Assembly: GCF_026072635.1 (NCBI RefSeq)
Contig: NZ_AP023081.1
Location: 5,018,501 to 5,082,500, forward strand
Direction: 5' to 3'
Source of the DNA: Pseudomonas solani
GTDB lineage: Bacteria > Pseudomonadota > Gammaproteobacteria > Pseudomonadales > Pseudomonadaceae
DNA: 64,000 nucleotides
In this document: positions 15,401 to 23,243 of the stretch, piece by piece
Position numbering within the stretch: the stretch's first letter is position 1
Layout of the letters: each line of letters opens with the position of its first letter
Position numbers and translations under genes: made by a program
Notes under the pieces: model-generated
Seen by the model: only the letters and a program-made list of their open reading frames with translations
Told to the model about the DNA's origin: nothing
Databases searched by the model: none

Positions 15401-18004
15401 TTATTGCTTCTCTATTTCATCTGGTAGTGCAAGGCACTCGCGCACTTCGCGAATGATAATTGCCGGAATATCCATTGCGTAGAGTTGGTTTGCGCGTTCA
15501 TGAACCCAAGCTGTGCACTCTTCTCTGCTAAGGTCATCGCGAGCAATTTTTTCGTACAAAGTTACAGCGCTCATACGGGAAAGGCCAAGCTCCATTAGCG
15601 AAAGAAGTGTTGTCGAGGAAATTCCAAATTCAAGCTGGGTCCCGATATCCAGGCCATCATCGATAAGGTCTTCGCGGCCAATTTCACGAAGGTGTAAATA
15701 TAATACATCCATGTAGGCCGAGAGATACTTGGGGGCCCTAAATCTAGCGATCTGTTCCACAAGCTCCATGGTGCTGCGAATTAATTCTGGTAATTTAAAA
15801 GCTCTCCCCACGCCTTGATGCCACTCGATGCTGTCGCGGATGATTCTGGCTAATGAATAACCCTTTAGCCACTTGATGATAATGAGTGCATACAATCTAA
15901 TGCGGGTGTCTGGGGTAAAGGCGAGAAATAAGTGTTCGTTAACTCTGCCCATTATTGTTATGAATCGATCGTAGCTGTCGTTACTTGCGACTTCTGCTAA
16001 GAGTAGGTTCTCCACATCTCCGGGGTAGGCTCGAAAAGCTTCGAGGAGTTTCTGAAGGCCAACCGCGCTTACCCCTGGATGTCGAGATGCTAGGTCGACG
16101 CTGATTTCAATCTGTTCGGCTAATAATCCCAGGGCGTGGTCGAGTTTTTCAATCGAAGCAGCGTCATGACGTTTTGCGAGATTAGCTGCTGAAATAGTAC
16201 CGAGCCGCATAAAAGTTGTGAGCAAATACGCCCCGACCTGCTCAAATTTATCTTTGTCCTCAATGCTGGAGAGCTCAGGAAGTCCGCGATTTAGGAGGTA
16301 ATTCGCCATGTTATCGCCAAGCTCAATAACCGCATCGCTTTCGCGCTTGATGGGATAACGTGCTCGACTAGGCACTCCGGTAGGCCAAGCTTGCTTATCT
16401 TCTGGGTCGATGCAAATGATATTCCCTTGAAACTCATCACCCCACCTTCCTGCGCGGCCAGCTAAGTTCCAGAAGTCATGTGGCTCCATCGGATGGCCTT
16501 TTCCCTTGCGAGGTCCGCGTACCACAATCGTCCGACAGGATAAATTTACCCCCTCAATCAGAGTGGATGTGCAAACTAGGAAGCGGATCTTACCTGACCG
16601 GAACAGCCGCTCTATTTCCAAGCGGAGCAGTGACGGCATATTTCCGTAATGGAATGCTACGCCACACTCTACAAGTGGTGCCAGTCGGAAGTCGTGGTGC
16701 ACCCCCTTGCGGGCAAGCTCAGCAAGTTGTGAGAGTTCTATATCGATACACTCAGGCTTAGTCATAAGCTGGCTGATTAAGTCGGCTACTTCCTCGGCTT
16801 CTCCAGCTCCATTTGCATACACGAGCGTTCCGCCTCTAACGCCAACAGCTGCTGCGATGAATGCTAGACGCTTCTTTAATCCGGCTGGTGTACTCGCTAG
16901 TTGAAGAGTTCCAATGGGGATTTCTGAATCTTGCTGCCGAAGAGTAAGCGCCCAAAGCTTCGATTTTCGCGGTACTTGTGTTGCGACCATTAGATTTTGA
17001 AGAACTGTTGAAGAGTTGCTGTCGACGGTGGTGGTTTTTACACCCATTGGTGCGTCCGTTAGTAACTCTCCTGGGTTCTGGGTCGCCGGGCTGATAAAAA
17101 CAGCTTTCAGTTTTGGGTTGGCACGGGTGGCTCGCTCTATTGCATCCTGTAGAATAACGCCACGCTGGTTGTCACCTATCTTATGTGCTTCGTCCACAAT
17201 AAGCAGATCAACCAAAAATGCGTCGCTCAGCACGTTAGCGAGAAGATGCATCCGCTCTTGTGTATAGACGAGAATTACTCGTGGGCCACCCTCTCGTGCG
17301 GCTATATATTTATCTTTGAGGGGAAGAGATGAGACCTCGATAAGCTCAGTGCTACCGAGGAGTTCCTTGAGATTGGTTTCAATTTCGGAGACCAGCGCAC
17401 GGGTTGGTGCGAGATAGACAACCACCCTGCTTTCACCAGCTAACACTTGATCGATCAGCCACTGAAGGACAAGAAACGTCTTGCCAGAGGCGGTCGGTGC
17501 TGATGCCGAGAGCCAGCTATTTCCAGTTGCATTTGTCCAGAAGCGCTGCTGAAAATCGTTTACTTGAAGCCAAGTACCGCTTGATTGCACAAGAACTGAA
17601 TGATCTATCTCACGACGGTGAGCTTCAAGACGCAATGCAATACCAAGCCGCGCATTGAGATCGGTCTTCACCAGTTCGCGACTGGTGGCTAACGCAATTG
17701 CTCTAAAGTTGGAAAGCTTACCCATCAGGACAGCGCCAGCGTCTTTGAACACTTGATTGTCTGTTAAGGCAATTGCGGCGGTTGCGACTCGAAGCGCAGC
17801 TTCTTGATCGACTCTTTGATCTGATTTCGCGAGAATGCTTCCAGCGAGCAATAATCTGGGCCAGTCAATACTAGATGAGTGTTGATCTGATGCTTCTGGT
17901 GCCAGATTGTCGAGCTCCTTACGTACAGTGAGTCGAGTGATCGTCTCAAGGTCATATCGAACCCCCTCTTGAAGCAACCACGATTGTAAGTCAGCTAGGC
18001 TCAT
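15401..18004 (-). CDS. hamB: Hachiman protein HamB, DEAH-box helicase
   Basis: 867-residue superfamily 2 helicase. Motif I APTASGKT is at 169-176, motif Ia APTRALV at 199-205, motif II DEAH at 271-274, motif III SPAT at 305-308, motif V TSTLIEGVNL near 479-488 and motif VI NLAGRAGRWG near 513-522. A ~350-residue helical C-terminus follows. Its ATG overlaps the hamA stop by four bases (18001-18004). With hamA it forms the Hachiman system, in which HamB is reported to sense aberrant DNA and restrain or activate HamA. GC content is far below the chromosomal flanks, indicating transfer. All helicase motifs are intact. Confidence 0.92.
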   Translation of the reverse strand: MSLADLQSWLLQEGVRYDLETITRLTVRKELDNLAPEASDQHSSSIDWPRLLLAGSILAKSDQRVDQEAALRVATAAIALTDNQVFKDAGAVLMGKLSNFRAIALATSRELVKTDLNARLGIALRLEAHRREIDHSVLVQSSGTWLQVNDFQQRFWTNATGNSWLSASAPTASGKTFLVLQWLIDQVLAGESRVVVYLAPTRALVSEIETNLKELLGSTELIEVSSLPLKDKYIAAREGGPRVILVYTQERMHLLANVLSDAFLVDLLIVDEAHKIGDNQRGVILQDAIERATRANPKLKAVFISPATQNPGELLTDAPMGVKTTTVDSNSSTVLQNLMVATQVPRKSKLWALTLRQQDSEIPIGTLQLASTPAGLKKRLAFIAAAVGVRGGTLVYANGAGEAEEVADLISQLMTKPECIDIELSQLAELARKGVHHDFRLAPLVECGVAFHYGNMPSLLRLEIERLFRSGKIRFLVCTSTLIEGVNLSCRTIVVRGPRKGKGHPMEPHDFWNLAGRAGRWGDEFQGNIICIDPEDKQAWPTGVPSRARYPIKRESDAVIELGDNMANYLLNRGLPELSSIEDKDKFEQVGAYLLTTFMRLGTISAANLAKRHDAASIEKLDHALGLLAEQIEISVDLASRHPGVSAVGLQKLLEAFRAYPGDVENLLLAEVASNDSYDRFITIMGRVNEHLFLAFTPDTRIRLYALIIIKWLKGYSLARIIRDSIEWHQGVGRAFKLPELIRSTMELVEQIARFRAPKYLSAYMDVLYLHLREIGREDLIDDGLDIGTQLEFGISSTTLLSLMELGLSRMSAVTLYEKIARDDLSREECTAWVHERANQLYAMDIPAIIIREVRECLALPDEIEKQ

Positions 18005-18942
18005 TGATCCTTGATTCCCATGGCTTTGAGAAATGCCGCGCGAAAGCCTTCAGCCGAAGGCAAGGGAATGCAGAACAGCTCAATTTCTATCTGATTGAGT
18101 TTTTCCTTTTTTAGTCGTTTGCCAACATGTTTAGTCCAGTCAATAAGTGCTGTACGGGATGCTTCGACGATATCCTCAGCCACCGCCTTCGCTTCGCCTT
18201 TTGGGTAGAAAGGGGCGTCGAAGCCTACAAGAGCCACGCCGCAATATTGAACCCGTTTAGACATAACCGATGACTTATCGAAGTACCTTTTGAGTGCATC
18301 AGTGAGTGCTGGATTGTTGAGGTCGGCTTTGTCGCTAAGGAGTATTAGGTCGCGTTCTCTCCCAGCGTCCTCGTGCTCTGGTTCGATTAGAAAGGGGGAG
18401 AGAGATTTGAGGCAGTCGCGAATCGCATCGCTTGAGCCTGAGTAGACTTTTGACTCACCCCAGTAGAGCTTTAAAGTGCCGCTATCTGTCACTCCTGCAT
18501 ACACTCCATCCGCGCCATGGTAGTGCATGCGTGTGTCTGTCTTGAGATCCATCTTGCAAAGAATTTGGGGCAGTTTCAGGAAACGCTCTGCAAGTAAGAA
18601 CAGCAGCATTTCTCCGCCCTCGCCTGTGTTCGCTAAATCAGTAAACGAGCGCTTTGCCTGCTCGATGAGGTCGGCGACTGCTTCGGTACTATTGAACCTA
18701 TTGTCACGCGCTTTTGCGTCTGCGAGCTTCGAGCGCGGGATCGCATAATCAACGACCGCATTTCGCATGAACTCTGCAAGTCTGTGCGGTTGAACACGGC
18801 CATTTCCATCAACTGACAGGCAGTGGCAGTGAACCTTAACTAGATGTCCGTCAATGTGAACGTCACGCTCTACGAGCGTCAGGTGAACCTCAAGTGCTTC
18901 TGGGTTCCCTGTCAGAGCTGATTCGAGATCGGCAGGGGTCAT
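18001..18942 (-). CDS. hamA: Hachiman protein HamA, DUF1837 nuclease
   Basis: 313 residues matching the DUF1837/HamA family. The family core is clear: GEGGEMLLFLLAERFLKLP at 107-125, KMDLKTDTRMHYHGADGV at 130-147 and LKLYWGESKVY at 157-167. Glu111, Asp145 and the Glu163-x-Lys165 pair form a PD-(D/E)xK-like nuclease centre that looks intact. HamA is the effector nuclease of Hachiman, degrading DNA when released by the partner helicase HamB. The ATGA overlap with hamB fits obligate co-expression. A GGAGG lies 13 nt before the start. Low GC like hamB. Confidence 0.92.
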   Translation of the reverse strand: MTPADLESALTGNPEALEVHLTLVERDVHIDGHLVKVHCHCLSVDGNGRVQPHRLAEFMRNAVVDYAIPRSKLADAKARDNRFNSTEAVADLIEQAKRSFTDLANTGEGGEMLLFLLAERFLKLPQILCKMDLKTDTRMHYHGADGVYAGVTDSGTLKLYWGESKVYSGSSDAIRDCLKSLSPFLIEPEHEDAGRERDLILLSDKADLNNPALTDALKRYFDKSSVMSKRVQYCGVALVGFDAPFYPKGEAKAVAEDIVEASRTALIDWTKHVGKRLKKEKLNQIEIELFCIPLPSAEGFRAAFLKAMGIKDQ

Positions 18943-19107
18943 GATCTATAAGTGGCCTCCATTCCATATCGCTCACGCCAACTACGTCGAGATGGCACAA
19001 CGAGATCACAATGTAACCGGCTTCCACTGTAGTGGATAGGCCAAGCCTTCCAAGACGCTCAAACGTCTAATTCTGGCTGTTAGCTGCCCTTGCCCTCCCG
19101 CCCCCTC

Positions 19108-19389
19108 ATCCCTATCCTGCACCCGCCACGGTAAGTCCCGTGGCCGGGTTTGACAGCCTGAACACTGGCGCGAATGCGCCCTGAGGTGCATGCGAAAAAC
19201 GGCGAATGTTTTTTGCAGGCATCAGCACGCATGCAGTTTTCATAACTGCTCTGTTTTATGGCAGATCGCGCGGGGAGGCCCTCGTGGTCTGCCGGCTCCA
19301 GTGTCCGGTCTGTCAACCCCGCGTGGTCTGCCACCATTCGAATGACAGCGATCAGGTGGTGGTTTGGTCCATCTCACTGGAGCTTCGCC
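19108..19389 (+). promoter_or_regulatory. C4-antisense-like leader A (long 5' leader with internal complementarity)
   Basis: A 54-nt box at 19108-19161 (starting ATCCCTATCCTGC and ending TTTGACAGCCTGA) recurs, about 85% identical by eye, in inverted orientation at 20406-20459. Within this leader 19146-19168 is complementary at 19 of 23 positions to 19298-19320 (CCAGTGTCCGG...), and GTGGTCTGCC occurs twice (near 19285 and 19324). A long leader with an upstream antisense segment pairing ahead of a Bro-N-type start is the organisation of phage P1/P7 C4 RNA control of antirepressors. I infer the analogy; the Rfam family was not searched. Confidence 0.4.
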
Positions 19390-19473
19390 ATGCACGACGC
19401 ATTCACCCCTCTCGTTCTCTACCGCTCAGCCCCGCACTCCATCCTTCCCACCCACGGGGAGGTTTCGGCATGA
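19390..19473 (+). CDS. 27-residue leader ORF resembling a Bro-N N-terminus
   Basis: ATG 19390 is preceded by TGGAGCTTCGCC and encodes MHDAFTPLVLYRSAPHS..., nearly the same start (DNA and protein) as the Bro-N gene at 20307 (MHDALTPITF). It ends at TGA 19471-19473, overlapping the ATG of the next gene as ATGA. It is either a decayed antirepressor reduced to its first codons or a translated leader that couples initiation of the downstream gene, comparable to icd upstream of ant in phage P1. Confidence 0.4.
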   Translation: MHDAFTPLVLYRSAPHSILPTHGEVSA

Positions 19474-19730
19474 GCGATATCACTCACGAACAACGCCGCC
19501 TGCAGCAACTGGTCCAGGGCCTGGATGCACGCCTGCATACCACCCTGGTGATCGCCGAGGTGATTCTGGAAAACGTGTCTTTGCACGATGGTGTGCCGGG
19601 GCCGTTTCTCGATGGGTACCGGGAGGGTGCGTTGATGGATGCGGTGATCCACCTGTCGCGCAGTAACTATGAGGACTACCTGCGGCTGGTGGAGATGGTC
19701 GGATTGCCCTTGGGGCGCCAGGTGCCCTGA
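19470..19730 (+). CDS. Small hypothetical protein, phage-regulator-like context
   Basis: 86 residues from ATG 19470, with GGGGAGG at 19457-19463 as ribosome-binding site. Predicted all-helical (THEQRRLQQLVQGLDARLHT, VIAEVILENVSLHDG, DAVIHLSRSNYEDYLRLVEM), no signal peptide or membrane segment. Its ATG overlaps the stop of the 27-residue leader ORF. I do not recognise the family. Context (C4-like leader, convergent Bro-N gene) suggests a phage-derived regulatory function, but this is inference only. Confidence 0.6.
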   Translation: MSDITHEQRRLQQLVQGLDARLHTTLVIAEVILENVSLHDGVPGPFLDGYREGALMDAVIHLSRSNYEDYLRLVEMVGLPLGRQVP

Positions 19731-19771
19731 CAGTGGCTGGACAGGGTGGTGGCGATATCTTCGCAACTAAA

Positions 19772-19795
19772 AACGCCGCACTTCCATGCGGCGTT
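19772..19795. terminator. Bidirectional terminator
   Basis: AACGCCGCA (19772-19780) pairs perfectly with TGCGGCGTT (19787-19795) around a 6-nt loop. It lies between two convergent genes; the minus-strand read continues into TTTTAG, the plus strand into TTCCCTTT. Confidence 0.75.
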
Positions 19796-19809
19796 TCCCT
19801 TTCCAAGGC

Positions 19810-20307
19810 CTAGAAAAACCGTTTCCAACTCGGCCCATCCCCCAGCCGTGGATCATCGTGCGCGGCCATGAAGCGCGGCAGGTCCTGCCGGGCGATCCAG
19901 GTTTCGCTTTGCCAGTGCAGCGCGGCGATGCGCTGGTTGGCCCAGGTCATGAGGATGCGTCGCGGGCTGGCCTGCGGGTCGCGGTGGTAGTCGTGGAGGG
20001 TGGGGATCACTTCGTCGCTGAGCCATTGGCTGAGGGCGCAATGCTCGGGGTGGCCGAAGCGGTAGAGGGCGCGGTAGAGGCCGGCTTCGCTGATCAGTTC
20101 CACTTCTTCGCAAAGGCCTGTGCTGTAGCGCAGGTAGGCGAAGCGGAACTGGTGCGGGTAGAGGCGCTTGGTCAGCCGATACGGCCGGGCGGCGGCGATC
20201 ATCAATGCGAAGTCGAGGGCGACGAACCAGGGGCGGTTGTCGATCATGACCGCGCGCAGTTGATGGCAGTGGCGTTGGAAGGTGATGGGGGTAAGTGCGT
20301 CATGCAT
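19810..20307 (-). CDS. Bro-N domain (phage antirepressor-like) protein
   Basis: 165 residues from the ATG at 20307, chosen over one at 20331 because the homologous leader at 19390 starts at the same MHDA. The N-terminal ~100 residues match the Bro-N domain (FQRHCHQLRAVMIDNRPWFV, ALDFALMIAAARP), a DNA-binding module of phage and baculovirus antirepressors. The C-terminal part (SQWLSDEVIPTLHDYHRD) also fits Bro-type proteins. It has a conserved ~150-nt leader upstream (box at 20406-20459). It is likely a domesticated phage antirepressor; the cognate repressor is not in the window. Confidence 0.75.
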   Translation of the reverse strand: MHDALTPITFQRHCHQLRAVMIDNRPWFVALDFALMIAAARPYRLTKRLYPHQFRFAYLRYSTGLCEEVELISEAGLYRALYRFGHPEHCALSQWLSDEVIPTLHDYHRDPQASPRRILMTWANQRIAALHWQSETWIARQDLPRFMAAHDDPRLGDGPSWKRFF

Positions 20308-20459
20308 GGCGAAGTTCCAATTAAGGTCCATTTGCTTACCGTCAGTTAGGCCAGCCGAGCCGTTACGGCTTTGCGGGTGTAGCTGAAGGCAACTCGCCTA
20401 CTAAATCGGGCTGTCAATCCCGGCCACGGGATTGACCGTGACCGGCGCAGGATAGGGAC
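20308..20459 (-). promoter_or_regulatory. C4-antisense-like leader B
   Basis: On the minus strand, 20459-20406 repeats the 54-nt box of leader A. Here the box folds into a perfect hairpin: GTCAATCCCG-TGGC-CGGGATTGAC, within a conserved CACGGT...TTGACAGCC frame. The remaining ~100 nt to the Bro-N start lacks the long internal complement seen in leader A. The shared box upstream of two Bro-N-like starts suggests a conserved regulatory RNA rather than chance. Confidence 0.4.
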
Positions 20460-20692
20460 GGGCGAGCCCGAGGGCAAGGGGAGGAGGGGGCCGGCAGGGC
20501 GACAGGCTGCCGTCTTGCTCGGGAGAACGTGGCGGGCCTTGGGACGGAAAGCGTTACGTCAGGGCGGGCCCATGGTCTGCCACTGACCGGGTGAGGCGGT
20601 TGCTTGAACAACCGCCTCGGGTGCACTGAGCGGCGTGGCCGCTTTCGATCAGGTGCACGCCATGTTTGCCACGGCCTCTGTCCGTGGCCTCG
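20460..20692. other. Intergenic with a 10-bp hairpin
   Basis: No gene seen. GAGGCGGTTG (20593-20602) and CAACCGCCTC (20609-20618) form a perfect stem around a 6-nt loop. It lies downstream of the minus-strand methyltransferase and may end its transcript although no U-run follows. Confidence 0.45.
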
Positions 20693-21451
20693 TCAACCTG
20701 GGCGGCGTGCTTCGAAGCTGATGATGTGGTCGTTCTGGCAAGGGGAGCGGCCATGCTGGTAGCCACCTGAGGCCACTACATCCACAAAACCTGCTTCGCG
20801 TAGCGCGAATGCCAGTTCGTCGACGCCCCACCAACGCAGGTGGAACAGATCCAGTTCGGCGGACTGCAAGGTGCCATCTTGCCAATGCTGGTAGTGCAGA
20901 TGAGAGAGCGTGGTTTGCTTGCGGTAATCCACTTCGGCTCGATGGCTGGTCAGTGTGAGCAGGCTGTTGCCATCCACTGTCCAGCTCCGTGCGGCGTGTG
21001 CCTCCCCGATGATGCTCTCGATGGGGTCGATGTCCATGATCAACTTCCCGCCGGGCTGCAGGTGATTCCAGAACCGCTTGAGCACGGTCATCGCGGAGGC
21101 GGTTTCGGTAATCAGCTGGAATGAGCCGGCGGGCATGATGATGGCCGCAAATGGCTGGTCGTAGCTGAACTGCTCGAACGTCTGCTGTGTGAGGGGAGCG
21201 GGCAGCCCCCGCTCGCGGCATTCCTGCCGGCAGTATTCGAGCATCTCGTGGGAGGCATCGAAGCCCTCGATGGCCAGGCCCCTCTCCAGCAGCGGTATGA
21301 AGATCCGTCCATTACCCACTGCAGGTTCCAGTACCGGGCCATCAACGTCCGCCAGACGCTGCTGGTAGTACTCCAGATCTCCAAATGAATGGCCGATGGG
21401 TTTATCCAGGTGATAAATCCACGAGGCGAGTCTTCCGTATCGGTTTTGCAT
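20693..21451 (-). CDS. Class I SAM-dependent methyltransferase
   Basis: 252 residues from ATG 21451, which has GGAGAG 4-5 nt upstream; an ATG four codons earlier lacks one. Motif I is LEPAVGNGRIFIPLL (about residues 40-54), the acidic motif II region is IEGFDASHEMLEYC, and motif III-like sequence is IIMPAGSFQLI, followed by LKPGG-type LQPGGKLIMDID. These place it among small-molecule or unclassified class I methyltransferases (Methyltransf_25/11-like). The acceptor is unknown and neighbours give no clue. Confidence 0.85.
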   Translation of the reverse strand: MQNRYGRLASWIYHLDKPIGHSFGDLEYYQQRLADVDGPVLEPAVGNGRIFIPLLERGLAIEGFDASHEMLEYCRQECRERGLPAPLTQQTFEQFSYDQPFAAIIMPAGSFQLITETASAMTVLKRFWNHLQPGGKLIMDIDPIESIIGEAHAARSWTVDGNSLLTLTSHRAEVDYRKQTTLSHLHYQHWQDGTLQSAELDLFHLRWWGVDELAFALREAGFVDVVASGGYQHGRSPCQNDHIISFEARRPG

Positions 21452-21520
21452 ATCACTCTCCATGGCAAGCGGGGGATGCTACCGCAACTCTGTGGCCCTG
21501 CCTTCATAGGGGCGTAGCCC

Positions 21521-21570
21521 TTACTTCGCCTTTGCCAGGTTGGCCATATGGCGATGAGGTTGGCGCTCAG
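21521..21570 (-). pseudogene. Remnant of a TetR gene C-terminus
   Basis: On the minus strand this reads LSANLIA-MANLAKAK-stop with one base missing between the two blocks. It parallels the end of the TetR gene at 26503-27111 (LSDMFAAYMASLAQAK-stop); 21523-21548 and 26506-26531 differ at only two of 26 bases. No other part of a TetR gene is recognisable upstream, so it is a short decayed fragment. Confidence 0.5.
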
Positions 21571-21709
21571 GCGAGCCGCCCCCTTCGGGCGCCGCTGAAC
21601 TCGGCGGCGCCGTTGCGGTTCCAACCTTCACGGGCTTGCGAACCCCGGGTGCCGTGGCGCCCGGGCTGGCGCCGTGGTTGCCCGACTTCCTTCATATGAG
21701 GTTCGAACC

Positions 21710-22558
21710 ATGCGCCCACTTGCTGCCTTGCCCATCCGTCCGTTCGCTTTCCTGCTTGGCCTGTTGCTCGCCACCGCTGCTTCCGCTGGCGAGGAGGCCA
21801 TGCTGGTCGATGCCATCAATGCCTACCGCGCCCAGCCGCAGAACTGCGGCAACCAGCCCACCGCTGTACTCACGCCCCTGACCCATGACCCGCGCCTGGT
21901 GCTGCCGACCGAGAGCGGCGAGGCCTGGCGCGCGGCGCTGGGGCAATCCGGTTACCGCATCGGGGATGTGCGCACCATCCGCCTTTCCGGCCCGGCCAAT
22001 GCGCAGGCGGCGTTCGCGGCGATGCAGGGGTATTGCGATGTGCTGCTGAATCCGCAGTTCGTCGATGTGGGCGTGAGCCAGGCGGGGCCGGTGTGGCGGG
22101 TGACCTTCGCCCGGCCGTTGCACAGCGCGGTCTTGACCGGCGGGCCGTCACCCATTTCGGCGCTGCTGGAGCAGGTGAACGCGGCGCGGGCGCAGCCACG
22201 CCTCTGCGGGGGCGAGCCCTTCGCCTCGGCACCGCCGCTGACCTGGAACCAGGCCCTGGCTGCGGCGGCGACCTCTCACAGCCAGTCGATGGCGCTCAAC
22301 GGCTTCTTCGCCCACCAGGGCACCGACGGCAGCGCGCCGGCGGACCGGGCGCGCAGTGCTGGCTATACGGGCACGCGGGTGGCGGAAAGCATCGCCGCCG
22401 GCATGGGCTCGGCGGCCAGCGCGGTGCAGGGCTGGCTGGCCAGCCCGGAGGAATGCTCGCGGTTGATGAGCCCGCTGTTCACCGACCTGGGCGGCGCCCA
22501 GTCGCCTGCGGCGAAGGCGGGTGGGGTCTACTGGACGCTGCTGCTGGGCGCTCCGTAA
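21710..22558 (+). CDS. Secreted CAP-superfamily (SCP/PR-1-like) protein
   Basis: 282 residues from ATG 21710 with a signal peptide (PFAFLLGLLLATAASAG). The C-terminal ~130 residues are a CAP domain: LLEQVNAARAQPRLCGG, then LTWNQALAAAATSHSQSMALNGFFAHQGTDG, VAESIAAGMGSA and a closing YWTLLLG. The N-terminal half opens in the same way (MLVDAINAYRAQPQNCGN, LTHDPRLV) but lacks the histidine and glutamate residues, suggesting a degenerate first CAP copy. Periplasmic or secreted; bacterial CAP proteins have no settled function. The GAGG ribosome-binding site is weak. Confidence 0.85.
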   Translation: MRPLAALPIRPFAFLLGLLLATAASAGEEAMLVDAINAYRAQPQNCGNQPTAVLTPLTHDPRLVLPTESGEAWRAALGQSGYRIGDVRTIRLSGPANAQAAFAAMQGYCDVLLNPQFVDVGVSQAGPVWRVTFARPLHSAVLTGGPSPISALLEQVNAARAQPRLCGGEPFASAPPLTWNQALAAAATSHSQSMALNGFFAHQGTDGSAPADRARSAGYTGTRVAESIAAGMGSAASAVQGWLASPEECSRLMSPLFTDLGGAQSPAAKAGGVYWTLLLGAP

Positions 22559-22587
22559 AACCTGCCTGGGTTGCCATCGCGGCGTTG

Positions 22588-22604
22588 CCAGCGGTTTTCG
22601 CTGG
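22588..22604 (+). terminator. Hairpin after CAP gene
   Basis: CCAGCG-GTTTT-CGCTGG, a 6-bp stem 30 nt after the stop. No U-run; tentative. Confidence 0.35.
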
Positions 22605-22619
22605 CTTGCAGGGACGCAG

Positions 22620-22673
22620 CCCGGACTTCAGTCCGGGTGCTAGTGCGCATCGGTTCCCGGGCTGAAGCCCGGG
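22620..22673. repeat. Two REP palindromes
   Basis: CCCGGACT-TC-AGTCCGGG (22620-22637) and CCCGGGCT-GA-AGCCCGGG (22656-22673) are Pseudomonas-type REP hairpins. The second belongs to the 103-bp direct repeat shared with 28101-28203. Confidence 0.75.
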
Positions 22674-22758
22674 CTACAGGGGGGGCGCGGTTGGGCGGGG
22701 CCTTAGTGCGGGGCGCGGTTGCGGATGGTTTTCATCAGGTCGTCGGGGCTGATGTGGC
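22656..22758. repeat. Left copy of 103-bp direct repeat (rlhA 3' end)
   Basis: Bases 22656-22758 match 28101-28203 with one substitution at an offset of 5,445 bp. The copy includes a REP palindrome and, on the minus strand from 22758 to 22703, the last codons and stop of the rlhA-like gene. The remainder of the gene is absent here, so this is a truncated duplicate marking a segment boundary. Confidence 0.85.
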
Positions 22759-23243
22759 TGGTTTCGCGCCGTGCCCGCACTGTTGCTGGTGAACCATGCA
22801 CCCGCTTACGGCCATTGAATAAGGGCTCGCGCAGGGCAAAGACACAGAGTTGCTCTTCTGCATAAAGGCGTCGAAAGCACACCTCTGTCTTGCGGTAGCC
22901 CTGTGCATTTTGTCGATGCCCATCATCGCTTCAGAAGGTTCGCTAGCTGCTGGGGGCTTTTCCCTATTCCCAGCTCCTGAGGGTATTCAGCCTACTGTCT
23001 CACCCGCATGCGGGGCTCGGCAGTTCGTAGCAATACGGTTGCAGGCCCGTGATGCATGTGGGTCATGTCATCGATGAGGCCAGAGCATGCCCCGCCGGAC
23101 GCCGCCATTTCTTCGGTCACAGTCGCCGCCGTCTCCAGATAGGCGCGTTCGACGCATCGCCTCGTTGATGCCACCCCTCGCCACCGGCGCCTCACAAGCT
23201 GCTCGGCTAGTGCCGCCCCGGAACACGCAAAGGAGCGTGCCCC
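22759..23243. other. Intergenic, no gene seen
   Basis: 485 bases upstream of the effector gene. Open frames on either strand lack family-like features. It should hold the effector promoter; AAAGGAG at 23230-23236 is its ribosome-binding site. Confidence 0.45.

Noticed and set aside
19006..19191. Possible 61-residue gene upstream of hamA
   Set aside because: Low-complexity frame overlapping the conserved leader box; no start signal.
22620..22673. REP palindromes considered as a CRISPR-like repeat array
   Set aside because: Only two non-identical palindromes without regular spacers and no cas genes.
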